Shown here: in pieces, positions 45,896 through 55,225 of the stretch | How positions within the stretch are numbered: position 1 is the stretch's first letter | Layout of the letters: the number at the start of each line of letters is the position of its first letter | From: CAWKEY01 sp963848675 | GTDB taxonomy: Bacteria; Pseudomonadota; Gammaproteobacteria; Methylococcales; Methylomonadaceae | Assembly (NCBI GenBank): GCA_963848675.1 | Contig: CAWKEY010000031.1 | Span: 159,491-223,490, forward strand | Length of the DNA: 64,000 nt | Direction: 5' to 3' | The notes under the pieces: model-generated | Seen by the model: only the letters and a program-made list of their open reading frames with translations | Told to the model about the DNA's origin: nothing | Database searches by the model: none | Translations under genes and position numbers: made by a program

Positions 45896-47116
45896 ATGGC
45901 TGTACTCCCACCCGGGCATCATTTTCCTCACATGCATGAGGTAGCGGGAATCACACTGGGCACCGCGTGCGCCGGCATTAAGCAGACCCAGCTTGATGAC
46001 ATTTTAGTCATTGAAATGGCCGAAACTGCCACTTGCGCGGCTGTGTTTACCCAGAATGTCTTTTGTGCCGCGCCTGTGCATGTGGCAAAAGCCCATTTAT
46101 CAAAGTCGCCGCGCTGGCTGCTGATCAATTCCGGCAATGCCAATGCCGGCACCGGTGCGCAAGGGATGCAGGATGCCTTAGATGCTTGTGAGGATGTTGC
46201 TGAGGTGACCGGCGGCTTGGCCAGTCAGGTGCTGCCTTTTTCTACCGGTGTCATAGGGCAGCCCTTGCCGGTCGCAAAAATTAAAAGCGCATTGCCGGCA
46301 GCCGTAAACAATCTATCGGCAGCCAATTGGGACAAGGCCGCCCGGGCGATTATGACCACGGATACTTTTGCTAAAGGCGTCTCCACAGTCGTCAATCTGG
46401 CCGGTCAGTCCATTACCATCAACGGTATCGCCAAAGGCGCCGGCATGATTCAGCCCGATATGGCGACCATGCTGAGCTTTATTGCCACCGATGCGAAACT
46501 AAAACAGCCGTTGTTACAGACGTGTCTGGCGCAGGCGGTGGATCTGTCGTTTAACCGTATTACCGTCGATGGCGATACCTCGACCAATGATGCCTGTGTG
46601 TTAATGGCCAGCGGCTGCTCCCTGGCGCCGGAAATCATTGAAGGCAGTGAACATTACCGGATTTTTGCCGATGCCGTTATGGATGTCTGCAAACAATTGG
46701 CCGAAGCCATTGTCCGGGACGGTGAAGGCGCCACCAAGTTGATGCGCATTGCCGTTAAAGCAGCCTTGACCGATGCAGAAGCCGTGCGTGTAGGCAAAAC
46801 CATCGCGCATTCGCCGCTGGTCAAGACCGCATTTTTTGCCAGCGATCCTAACTGGGGCAGAATTCTGGCGGCAGTGGGACGTTCTGGCGTCGACCATATG
46901 GATCTGGATAAGGTGGCGATTTACCTGGATGATGTCTGCATCGTCAGAAACGGCGGCCGTGCCGAGGACTATACCGAAGAAGCCGGCCAGCAAGTCATGA
47001 ACCAGCCCGAGATTACCGTTACCGTTGATTTGGGACGCGGGGCGGCTTGCCAGGAAGTGTTAACCTGTGATTTTTCATATGATTATGTGCGTATTAATGC
47101 GGAATATAGGACTTAA
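45896..47116 (+). CDS. argJ: Glutamate N-acetyltransferase / ornithine acetyltransferase
   Basis: Recycles the acetyl group from N-acetylornithine to glutamate in arginine synthesis. The 406-aa precursor has the self-cleavage site KGAGMIQPDMATMLSF, where Thr of ATML becomes the new N-terminus of the beta chain. The DPNWGRILAAVGRSG motif is present. It starts 12 bases after the transporter gene, so it is probably the last gene of that operon. Confidence 0.95.
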   Translation: MAVLPPGHHFPHMHEVAGITLGTACAGIKQTQLDDILVIEMAETATCAAVFTQNVFCAAPVHVAKAHLSKSPRWLLINSGNANAGTGAQGMQDALDACEDVAEVTGGLASQVLPFSTGVIGQPLPVAKIKSALPAAVNNLSAANWDKAARAIMTTDTFAKGVSTVVNLAGQSITINGIAKGAGMIQPDMATMLSFIATDAKLKQPLLQTCLAQAVDLSFNRITVDGDTSTNDACVLMASGCSLAPEIIEGSEHYRIFADAVMDVCKQLAEAIVRDGEGATKLMRIAVKAALTDAEAVRVGKTIAHSPLVKTAFFASDPNWGRILAAVGRSGVDHMDLDKVAIYLDDVCIVRNGGRAEDYTEEAGQQVMNQPEITVTVDLGRGAACQEVLTCDFSYDYVRINAEYRT

Positions 47117-47182
47117 AGGAATAGGGGGTGCACGAAGTTTTCTTGGCTAAAAGATGAAGCATGCCTGCACAGTTAAAGCATC

Positions 47183-47486
47183 ATGGAAATAATCGACAAT
47201 ATTAATCACCTGTTGGGCGATAACGTCAAACAGACGATAAAACCGGGTTCAAAGTTAAATCGTGGCATCCTGTTTTTCAATTTATGCATTCGAGGCATTA
47301 AAGAAGGAACTGGAAAATATTGCTTTTCTTGAATTCATTTTTACCTAGCCAACCTTTGTACCCAATGAGGTAACGGACAAATTCAAAAAAGAACATCGCG
47401 AGTTTCATATCCCCAAAGCGGAACGTGAGCGGAGGTTTTATGGCAGTGATTTTGAATTTCAGCTCAAGAATAAACCGGGTTTTTGA
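47183..47486 (+). pseudogene. Truncated N-terminus of a PLD/SNF2-type helicase-like protein
   Basis: ATG 47183 starts MEIIDNINHLLGDNVKQTIK, resembling the N-terminus of large helicases with a phospholipase-D-like front domain. A one-base loss near 47245 shifts the frame. The continuing sequence reads VASCFSIYAFEALKKELENI, then FIFT, an in-frame TAG and PTFVPNEVTDKFKKEH, and stops at 47486. Only about 100 of the expected many hundred residues survive, so this is a dead fragment. Family assignment rests on recognition of this N-terminal pattern. Confidence 0.55.
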
Positions 47487-47573
47487 CGAAACCGGCTTAT
47501 ATCTGCGTTGCTCAATGCATGGCTTTATTTTGCCGAAAAGCATCTGACGCTTATCGATTGAACGGTGATAACG

Positions 47574-48012
47574 ATGCTAGAAGAACTGGCGGTCGTAGTG
47601 AAAATAGAAAACCATCAAGTCTGGGTCGAGGCTGGACAGAACAGTGCGTGCGGCGGTTGCCTGCAAAAAGCATCGTGTACAAGCAACGCACTCGGCAGCG
47701 TTCTCAAGAAAAGGTCAGTACCCGGTGGATAGCGGCATTCAACTAAAAACCGGCGATCAAGTTATGGTCGCTATTGATGAAAACCTGTTGCTGCGCGCTT
47801 CTTTATTATTATATCTGGTGCCGTTAATAGCCCTGTTTACCGGTGCAGGCATCGCCGGCTGGCTGCTCACGGATAATGCCGGACACAGAGATTTGTGGAT
47901 TGCCGGCAGCGCCGTACTGGGTTTTTTGTTTTCGCTGTGGTTAATCAACAAAGCTCAAAATCTGTTGATATTGAGCTTTTACGCCCGGCCTGTCGTTATA
48001 AGGAAGATTTAA
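47574..48012 (+). pseudogene. rseC: RseC/MucC family membrane protein, frameshifted
   Basis: ATG 47574 gives MLEELAVVVKIENHQVWVEA and the Cys-rich ACGGCLQKASC segment of SoxR-reducing/RseC proteins. After ...KKRSVP the frame meets a stop at about 47727. The adjoining frame continues VDSGIQLKTGDQVMVAID and two membrane helices (about 47790-47860 and 47890-47950) to the stop at 48012. Dropping one C near 47720 (run CCCGG) restores a full ~145-aa protein. RseC normally modulates sigma-E control or reduces SoxR. The usual rseA, rseB and rpoE neighbours are absent. Confidence 0.7.
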
Positions 48013-48430
48013 TCCAGCGTGCCGGTATGAATGTTTGGGCTATTAATCGGATGGGGAACGGGCCAGTCACCACAGCGGAACAACCACTGTCAAGGTTATA
48101 CTCGGTTCGAGCAGTTACTGGAATATCATCAATGCATTAAGCGTAACTGTGACAATTGAAAACTCACCATCCGGATTGCCAGCTTTGCCAAAATGTAACC
48201 TAAATCCTGCAAGCCCTAAAAACCAGAGTTCAAGTCCTGTTTTTTATTCCCGGATTGTATGCTTCAGGGCCTACCGGTGCCTGCGCGTGTCCGTGTATTT
48301 AGAATTTTTTAACCGATACATACCCGCGATTCCAAAAATGATGGGAATGGGGTGACGATTAGCCAAGCTCAACTCTCCTTCCTGCACGAAGGCTAATGAA
48401 AGTCGTTGATTTTGGCGTTTAGTTATCGGG

Positions 48431-48673
48431 TCACGAACCCAAACCAACCGCCACCCAATCATCCCAAATCTGAGGATAAAGATGATTGGCTGGGGTTTTA
48501 ACCGTCAATTGCCGGTTTCCAGTGAGTAACTTGCCCGCTACACGAACCAAATAGGTTCGTACTGTTTCGGACTCCCATTGCCGAAGCGTCTGGCTGCCAC
48601 TCATGATAACGTATCGGGATTGGTATTGCTCCGTTTGCGGGTCGTTAATTTTGCAAGTGGTGCGATGGCCCAG
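48431..48673 (-). pseudogene. Transposase C-terminal remnant (IS1380/IS4-like)
   Basis: One minus-strand frame encodes about 80 codons without its own start: SGSQTLRQWESETVRTYLVR, then VAGKLLTGNRQLTVKTPANHL and YPQIWDDWVAVGLGS, ending at the TGA at 48433-48431. This resembles the tail of DDE transposases of the IS1380 type. No start, catalytic centre or inverted repeats remain. The rest of 48013-48709 holds no gene I can support; the stretch looks like degenerate mobile DNA. Confidence 0.4.
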
Positions 48674-48709
48674 TCAACGCTTCATCGGTCAGGAATGCAC
48701 TAGCCGCGT

Positions 48710-49669
48710 TTATAAACCTAATGCCCGAAATTCAGTGCATGGACGAGAACGTTGCCAAACGCGCTCAAATTCTTCGTGCAGTTGGCGATGGCGTGCCGGC
48801 AAGTTTGGACTCCAGTGGCCCTCGTAGCGGTTGCCAAGCAGACGAAATAAATAGCCGCCACGGTCATTGATGACAAACGCCGACAGATACTGAAGATCCT
48901 CAGCTTCCACAGGCGCGCGGATAAGAAAATGTGATGGCAACCGTTGAGCTAATTCTAAAAGTGGATGTGGCTGACTGCGCAGAATCGCCGGGTCCTGAAT
49001 GATAATCTGAACACTGGCGTTGCCGTTACTGAAGGCAAACTGTTTGAGAGCCTCAATAATTTCGTTTTGCCCATAAAGGATATACTCCAGGTCAGGACTG
49101 TAGATATAAAGCTGACGGCGCGACTGCATGATGAGTTGCAGGGTGGCGGCTATTGCAGCCTCTAAAGTTTCGAATTCAACGGCCTTAACCGAGGGGGCGC
49201 GGGGAGCGGGCATCGCGCGTGCTGGTTTACTAAGTGGTTGCAGTAGCAGGCGCAAGGTCTGATGCGGAATCCCGGCTTCTATAAATGCCTCACCTTCCTT
49301 GATAAAACCGAATTTTTCGTAAAAGGCTAGTGCGGTGAGTTGCGCGTTAGCCGTCACTTCTGTCAGGTCCAGTTTGCGTGCTTTGTCAATTAAGGTGCGC
49401 AGCAATGACTCGCCGACACCTTGACGTCGCCATTCATGTAGAACCGCCATGCGTCCGATTTTGCCATTGGGTGATAGCCGGCCCGTACCAATAGGCTGGT
49501 GCTGATAGTCACGGGCGAGGACATGATGGCATTGCGGGTCAAGTTCGTCGAACTCAACTTCAAGCGGTATATGTTGTTCGACAACGAACACGGATTTGCG
49601 TACGCTGCGTAGATCCTCAAAATCAACCTCATAGTTCGCGGGTTCGATGTAAAAGCTGGGGATATTCAT
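48710..49669 (-). CDS. GNAT acetyltransferase fused to a C-terminal PLD-like domain
   Basis: A 319-aa protein. Residues 1-145 form a GNAT domain with the acetyl-CoA loop RMAVLHEWRRQGVGESLL (R/Q-x-x-G-x-G) and the family end LTALAFYEKFGFIKEGEAF. Residues about 165-319 (ATLQLIMQSRRQLYIYSPDL and so on) look like the DUF7931/PLD-like domain found behind GNATs in gammaproteobacteria. The substrate is unknown. It is transcribed away from the M28 peptidase. The 353 bases upstream (49670-50022) show no gene or clear repeat. Confidence 0.75.
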   Translation of the reverse strand: MNIPSFYIEPANYEVDFEDLRSVRKSVFVVEQHIPLEVEFDELDPQCHHVLARDYQHQPIGTGRLSPNGKIGRMAVLHEWRRQGVGESLLRTLIDKARKLDLTEVTANAQLTALAFYEKFGFIKEGEAFIEAGIPHQTLRLLLQPLSKPARAMPAPRAPSVKAVEFETLEAAIAATLQLIMQSRRQLYIYSPDLEYILYGQNEIIEALKQFAFSNGNASVQIIIQDPAILRSQPHPLLELAQRLPSHFLIRAPVEAEDLQYLSAFVINDRGGYLFRLLGNRYEGHWSPNLPARHRQLHEEFERVWQRSRPCTEFRALGL

Positions 49670-50022
49670 AGTTCAAAACGGTGTTGTTGAATCATTAGTT
49701 TTTCTCTATAAGTATTTTTACGAATAGTTCTATCGATTTTTTGTGTCTATTGTGACCGGACAAGGTGGCGACGCCAAGCCTGTAGATTATTTAAAAGTGT
49801 AGATTATTATTGTGATAAGCAGCATTCTTAAGAACAATAAATGGGGCAGCGCTTATCCGCTGTCACGGAACCGATACCATCTTAAGCTCGATAAAAACTG
49901 TCTGGACTTATGGGTCCACTTTACCCCCAAAATTGTTCAGCTTGAAACCAGAATCTGTGTTCAACTTCGATTAAGATCGGTCTTCAGATTGAATCAAAAT
50001 TGCTGCTCAGGTTGTCCAGAAT

Positions 50023-52320
50023 ATGCACAAAAAACCAAGGCTTTCAGAAAAACCCCATTTAACGGTTGGTATCGCTGTGAGCATCGTGATGCTGGCGTTG
50101 ATCTTTGCCGGCCTTTTTCACGCGACGCCTCCTGAACCCTTATCAGCCTCTGTTTCCCCATCCCTTTTTTCTTCAGCACGCGCCATGTCAACGGTGCGGC
50201 ATATTGCGCAAAAACCTCACCCCACCGGTACTGCTGAAAATGCAAAGGTGCGTGATTACCTGGTGGCCGAACTGAAAACACTGGGCCTGGAGCCGCACAT
50301 CCAAAGTGCATTGGGAATACATCAATCGGATCAAGAAGGCCACATGGGGGTTGTCCATAACGTGCTGGTTCGTGTTCCCGGACGGGTATCCGGCAAGGCG
50401 CTGCTGTTGGCGGCCCATTACGATTCGACGCACACGGGCCCGGGTGCCGCAGATAACGGTGCATCAGTTGCCGCCATCCTGGAAACGCTGCGGGCAGTGA
50501 AGACGCTGCCGGCTTTGCAGAATGATTTGATTTGCATTTTTACCGATGGCGAAGAGGTGGGGTTGCTGGGAGCGGAAGCGTTCGTCGCGGAACATCCCTG
50601 GGCAAAGCATATCGGACTCGTGTTGAATTTCGAATACCGTGGCAACCGTGGCCCATTCGTTATGTTCGAAACCAGTGCAGGTAATGGCAAACTCATTAAT
50701 GGCTTTGCCAAGGCGGTTTCCCATCCCTTAGGCAACTCGCTCATGTACGAGGTCTACAAGCGCCTGCCGAATAATACGGACATGACGGTCTTTAAGCGAG
50801 CCGGCATTCCCGGGATGAATTTTGCGGCGATTGAAGGACACACCAGCTATCATACGCAGCTTGACCGCCCCGAACTATTGCAGATAAGCAGTCTTCAACA
50901 CCAGGGAGAAATACTGCTGGCATTGACTCAGCATTTTGGCAACGCGCCTTTGGATGATCTGCATTCCGCGGATAGCGTCTATTTTGATGCGCCTGGATTG
51001 GGCTTGGTGCACTATCCGGCAGGTTGGGTGCTGCCACTTTGCGGTGTTTTGATGCTGCTATTCGCACTTGTTTTGTCGCTGGGCGTGAAATCCGGCGCAC
51101 TGCGGGCTGCTCGAACGGCGCTGGGCGCGCCTGCATTCCTGATCATCGTTCCGGTATTAGCTGGAGGCAGCCAGCTCTTGTGGTTAGGGATTCGCTGTCT
51201 CCATCCTGAATATGACACCCTGCTGCAAGGCGACACCTACAATAGTCATTGGTACCTGCTGGCTTTTGTCATGCTGGTGATCGGATTATTTGCTTTCCTG
51301 CAATCTGTAATACAGCGATGGATCCGGCCGATGGAGTTGGCTTTAGGCGCAATGGCGTGTTGGCTGATATTGCTTATTGCCGCCAGTATCGAAGTGCCGG
51401 GTGCGAGCTTTCTGTTCTTCTGGCCATTGGCATCGCTGCTGTTGGCCTTCGGCCTTCTGTTTTGGCAACAAATTAATAACTCCTCATCGCCAGTGTATTG
51501 GGGGTTGATTCTGCTCGGGCTTGCCCCCGGCATCTTGCTGTTAGTGCCCCTCATTAAAGCCTTATTTATTGGATTAACGCCGCAGCGGGTTGGTGTGGTG
51601 ATGGTTGTGCTGGCGTTGTTGCTTGGTTTGTTGGCGCCGGTAATTGAGGTATTGACACGCCGCTTGCTATTGCCAAAGTTAGCACTGGTAATCGGAATTT
51701 TGTGCCTGGTGACAGCTTCATTCACCTCCGGATTCGATACCGGGCATCCGCGCCCCAATAATCTGTTTTACGCAGTGGATGCATCAACTGGCAATGCGTT
51801 TTGGCTTTCGCAGGATAAGATTCTTGACGAATGGATCCGGACTTTTTTTTCCGTCAATCCTGAGCGCCGCGCGGTGCCTGAGCTGTTTGGCGAGGGATCC
51901 CGTTATTTTTGGGCGGCAGCGGCCCCCGTATTCGCATTGCCGGCGCCCACCATAGAGGTGCTTGAAGACAGTACAATGGCCAATAGCCGGAAAATTAAAA
52001 TTCGCGTCAGATCGCTACGACAGGCTCCCAAACTCAGCCTGTCTTTGGAAGGGGCTGGCGTCATTAGCTCAAAAGTAGAGGGACGTCCTTTTTCACCAGC
52101 ATATCGTCGCGAATGGCGTCTTAAAGGCTTTGGTATTCCAGAGCAAGGTCTCACTATTGAATTGAATGTGCAAGCGGTTTTACCCTTTAAAATCAGAGTG
52201 GCTGACTTTTCATACGAACTCCCGCCGGCAAGTTTCAAGCCGCGTCCGCCTCACATGATCGCTCAGCCTTTTGGCTTCAGCGACACGACGATTGTAGTCA
52301 AGACTATCGCTTTTAATTAA
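50023..52320 (+). CDS. Membrane-anchored M28 family metallopeptidase
   Basis: A 765-aa protein. It has an N-terminal membrane helix (about residues 14-33), then an M28 zinc aminopeptidase domain (about 50-310) with ligand motifs LLLAAHYDSTHTGPGAADNG, DGEEVGLLGAEAF, LNFEYRG and TSYHTQLD. A block of about eight to nine membrane helices follows (330-565), then a soluble C-terminal domain. This order resembles ERMP1-like peptidases known from eukaryotes and some bacteria. The peptidase would face the periplasm. No clear partner gene is adjacent. Confidence 0.82.
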   Translation: MHKKPRLSEKPHLTVGIAVSIVMLALIFAGLFHATPPEPLSASVSPSLFSSARAMSTVRHIAQKPHPTGTAENAKVRDYLVAELKTLGLEPHIQSALGIHQSDQEGHMGVVHNVLVRVPGRVSGKALLLAAHYDSTHTGPGAADNGASVAAILETLRAVKTLPALQNDLICIFTDGEEVGLLGAEAFVAEHPWAKHIGLVLNFEYRGNRGPFVMFETSAGNGKLINGFAKAVSHPLGNSLMYEVYKRLPNNTDMTVFKRAGIPGMNFAAIEGHTSYHTQLDRPELLQISSLQHQGEILLALTQHFGNAPLDDLHSADSVYFDAPGLGLVHYPAGWVLPLCGVLMLLFALVLSLGVKSGALRAARTALGAPAFLIIVPVLAGGSQLLWLGIRCLHPEYDTLLQGDTYNSHWYLLAFVMLVIGLFAFLQSVIQRWIRPMELALGAMACWLILLIAASIEVPGASFLFFWPLASLLLAFGLLFWQQINNSSSPVYWGLILLGLAPGILLLVPLIKALFIGLTPQRVGVVMVVLALLLGLLAPVIEVLTRRLLLPKLALVIGILCLVTASFTSGFDTGHPRPNNLFYAVDASTGNAFWLSQDKILDEWIRTFFSVNPERRAVPELFGEGSRYFWAAAAPVFALPAPTIEVLEDSTMANSRKIKIRVRSLRQAPKLSLSLEGAGVISSKVEGRPFSPAYRREWRLKGFGIPEQGLTIELNVQAVLPFKIRVADFSYELPPASFKPRPPHMIAQPFGFSDTTIVVKTIAFN

Positions 52321-52368
52321 ACCTCGCAATCTTCACTCGAAGTCAGGCTATTTAAGGTGCGCAGGATG

Positions 52369-53001
52369 CTAATGCCGATTGATGGATGGTGGCGTCCACG
52401 GCAAATTATTTGGCATTATTGAGCTAAATAGTTCAGTTGTTAATATTGCGTTTAACCAGCTATTTAAAGCGCGATAAGTTGACGATTTAAACCAGAAACT
52501 ATCGACGTTGGCGAACTGGCGAATAAACGGAAAAATAGCCGCATCGGCTAAAGAAAAATGCTTTCCGCACAGATAAGGCGAGTGTTGAAGCCTGCTTTCG
52601 AGTTCAGCTAAAAAAGCTTCAGTCTGCTGCCGGTATTGTTCCTGAGAAAATTCGGGATAGCGATCTGCATATTTATAGCGATCCAAATAATATTTAAAGC
52701 CGCCGTCATTCCATTTGATTAGCCTGTCTGCATCATCGCTAAAAGCTTGCCAATGCTCAGGATCATGTTGCGCCAAAGCCCAGTGCATAATATCCAGACT
52801 TTCTTCAAGAACCATTCCATCAGTCAGTTGCAAGATAGGCACCGTTCCTTTAGGCGAGATGGCCAACATGTGTTCCGGTTTGTTTTTTAATGCGACTTCC
52901 CTGATTTCAACAGGAATGCCGGCGTAAGCAATGGCCAGTCTGGCTCTAATCGCATAAGGGCAGCGGCGGAAGCTGTATAAAATAGGCAGCTTATTGCTCA
53001 T
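52369..53001 (-). CDS. Glutathione S-transferase family protein
   Basis: A 210-aa two-domain protein. The thioredoxin-like N-terminal domain begins LPILYSFRRCPYAIRARLAI with a Cys-Pro active-site motif, and the cis-Pro segment KGTVPILQLTDGMVLEESLD follows. The all-helical C-terminal domain ends near residue 200. Similar to beta/omega-like GSTs; substrate unknown. acs lies 38 bases downstream in the same direction. Confidence 0.85.
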   Translation of the reverse strand: MSNKLPILYSFRRCPYAIRARLAIAYAGIPVEIREVALKNKPEHMLAISPKGTVPILQLTDGMVLEESLDIMHWALAQHDPEHWQAFSDDADRLIKWNDGGFKYYLDRYKYADRYPEFSQEQYRQQTEAFLAELESRLQHSPYLCGKHFSLADAAIFPFIRQFANVDSFWFKSSTYRALNSWLNAILTTELFSSIMPNNLPWTPPSINRH

Positions 53002-53039
53002 GTTTAGGCTTTGACTCGTGATATTTGTTCCGCCGAAGC

Positions 53040-54980
53040 TTATTTTTTATTCGCCCGATGATCAATGATATCCGCAACCACCGAGGGATCGGCCAGGGTC
53101 GAGGTATCGCCCAGGCTGTCTATTTCATTGGAGGCCACTTTCCGCAGGATGCGGCGCATGATTTTGCCGGAGCGAGTTTTCGGCAGCCCCGGCGCCCATT
53201 GGATCACATCGGGGTTGGCAATGGGGCCGATTTCTTTGCGTACCAGATCAATCAGTTCCTTCCTCAGAGCTTCTGAAGGCTCCACTCCGACATTCAAGGT
53301 GACATAGGCGTAAATACCCTGGCCTTTGATGTCGTGCGGATAGCCGACCACGGCGGCTTCGGCGACGTCTTCATGCAGCACCAGGGCGCTTTCGATTTCG
53401 GCGGTGCCCATTCTGTGGCCCGAGACGTTGATCACGTCATCGACGCGCCCGGTAATCCAGTAATAGCCGTCCTGGTCGCGACGGGCGCCGTCACCGGTAA
53501 AGTAATAACCGGGGTAGTTTTTAAAATAGGTGTCGATAAAGCGCGGATGATCGCCGTATACAGTGCGCGCCTGCCCGGGCCAGGAACGGCCTATCACCAG
53601 TATGCCCTCGGCCGCACCTGCCATGATGTGGCCTTCATTGTCCATGATGGCGGGTTCGATGCCAAAGAAGGGCAGGGCGGCGGAGCCCGGTTTTAAGGGG
53701 GTGGCGCCGGGCAAGGGAGTAATCAGGATGCCGCCGGTTTCGGTTTGCCACCAGGTGTCGACAATCGGGCAGCGTGCATCTCCGACGATGTGGTAATACC
53801 ATTCCCAGGCTTCCGGGTTGATGGGCTCGCCGACGCTGCCGAGTATTCTTAAACTCTTGCGTGAGCTGGCGGTGACAAAGTGGTTGCCCTGCGCCATTAA
53901 GGCGCGAATGGCGGTCGGCGCGGTATAGAAAATATTGACCTGATGCTTGTCGATGACTTGCCAGAAGCGGTCGGCTTGAGGATAAGTCGGCACACCTTCA
54001 AACATCAAGGTGGTGGCGCCGTTGCACAAGGGGCCGTAGATACTATAAGAATGGCCGGTGACCCAGCCAATGTCGGCAGTGCACCAGTAAATGTCACCGT
54101 CGTGGTAATCAAAGACATATTTATGGGTCATGGCGGCATACAGCAGATAGCCGCCAGTGGTATGTAAAACCCCTTTGGGTTTGCCGGTCGAGCCGGAGGT
54201 GTACAGGATAAACAAGGGATCTTCGGCATCCATTGGCTCAGGCAGGCAGTCGGCGGAAGCGTTTGCCATGGCTTCGTGATACCAAAGATCGCGGTGTTCG
54301 TGCCAGGCGATGGCGTTGCCAGTGTTTTTGATGACGATGACGCTGTTAAGGCCCGGGCAGCCGGCTGCCGCGTTATCGACATTGGCTTTTATCGGGGTGG
54401 TTTTTCCGCCGCGATAGCTTTCATCCGCGCAAACCAGCAGTTTGCAGTCGGCATCCAGAATTCTGTCTCTCAAGGCATCGGCAGAAAAGCCGCCAAATAC
54501 AATCGAATGCACGGCGCCGATGCGCGTACAGGCGAGCATGACAGTTGCGGCTTCGGCTATCATGGGCAGATAGATACACACGCGATCGCCTTTTTTGATG
54601 CCCTGCGCTTTTAAGACGTTGGCAAATTTACACACCTGCTCATGCAACACACGGTAGGTGACTTTTTTATCATGCGCCGGATTGTCGCCTTCCCATATTA
54701 TGGCTACCTGGTCGCCGCGCGCTGCCAAATGGCGGTCCAGGCAATTGGCACTGACGTTGAGTTTGCCGCCTTCAAACCAGCGGATATGACCTTTGCGGTA
54801 ATCGCATTCCATGACCTTGTCCCAGTGTTTACTCCAGTCCAGAAATTGCCCGGCTTGTTCCGCCCAGAATGCCTCGGGTTCGGCGATGGAGCGCTGGTAT
54901 AGAGTTTTATAGGCATCGGCGGTGATATGCGCGTTAGCGGCTATTTCCGGCTGGATATCGTAAATTTTAATATCTGACAT
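53040..54980 (-). CDS. acs: Acetyl-CoA synthetase
   Basis: Activates acetate to acetyl-CoA through acetyl-AMP. The 646-aa protein starts MSDIKIYDIQPEIAANAHIT at 54980; a nine-codon upstream extension is unlikely. It has the AMP-binding loop LFILYTSGSTGKPKGVLHTT, the TWWQTETGG motif, and the C-terminal LPKTRSGKIMRRILRK with the acetylation-sensitive Lys. The GST gene follows downstream. Confidence 0.95.
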   Translation of the reverse strand: MSDIKIYDIQPEIAANAHITADAYKTLYQRSIAEPEAFWAEQAGQFLDWSKHWDKVMECDYRKGHIRWFEGGKLNVSANCLDRHLAARGDQVAIIWEGDNPAHDKKVTYRVLHEQVCKFANVLKAQGIKKGDRVCIYLPMIAEAATVMLACTRIGAVHSIVFGGFSADALRDRILDADCKLLVCADESYRGGKTTPIKANVDNAAAGCPGLNSVIVIKNTGNAIAWHEHRDLWYHEAMANASADCLPEPMDAEDPLFILYTSGSTGKPKGVLHTTGGYLLYAAMTHKYVFDYHDGDIYWCTADIGWVTGHSYSIYGPLCNGATTLMFEGVPTYPQADRFWQVIDKHQVNIFYTAPTAIRALMAQGNHFVTASSRKSLRILGSVGEPINPEAWEWYYHIVGDARCPIVDTWWQTETGGILITPLPGATPLKPGSAALPFFGIEPAIMDNEGHIMAGAAEGILVIGRSWPGQARTVYGDHPRFIDTYFKNYPGYYFTGDGARRDQDGYYWITGRVDDVINVSGHRMGTAEIESALVLHEDVAEAAVVGYPHDIKGQGIYAYVTLNVGVEPSEALRKELIDLVRKEIGPIANPDVIQWAPGLPKTRSGKIMRRILRKVASNEIDSLGDTSTLADPSVVADIIDHRANKK

Positions 54981-55225
54981 GATGGAGTCCTTGCGTCGAG
55001 GTAGCAACGGTCGATTCTAAATAAGCAGTTGAGTGTAAGTTATTTAACATTTTTTGACCACGAAGGTCACGAAGATTTAACCTTTGCGCGCCCTGTTCAC
55101 AAGGTTTTCGTCAGAATGACCGGTTAAAGATTTACTGTTTCAGGGCAATCTCAATCGTCTTTACAAAAAACAAAAACCTAGCGGCAAGCATGAGCACTCC
55201 GAGTTATACAGAAATTCAAGATAAT

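Noticed and set aside
49670..50022. Possible gene or mobile remnant upstream of the M28 peptidase
   Set aside because: No frame, inverted repeat or recognisable motif stood out; left as unexplained intergenic DNA.
55008..55225. RNA gene or terminator between acs and gluQ
   Set aside because: No stable hairpin with a T-run and no tRNA-like fold found by eye.
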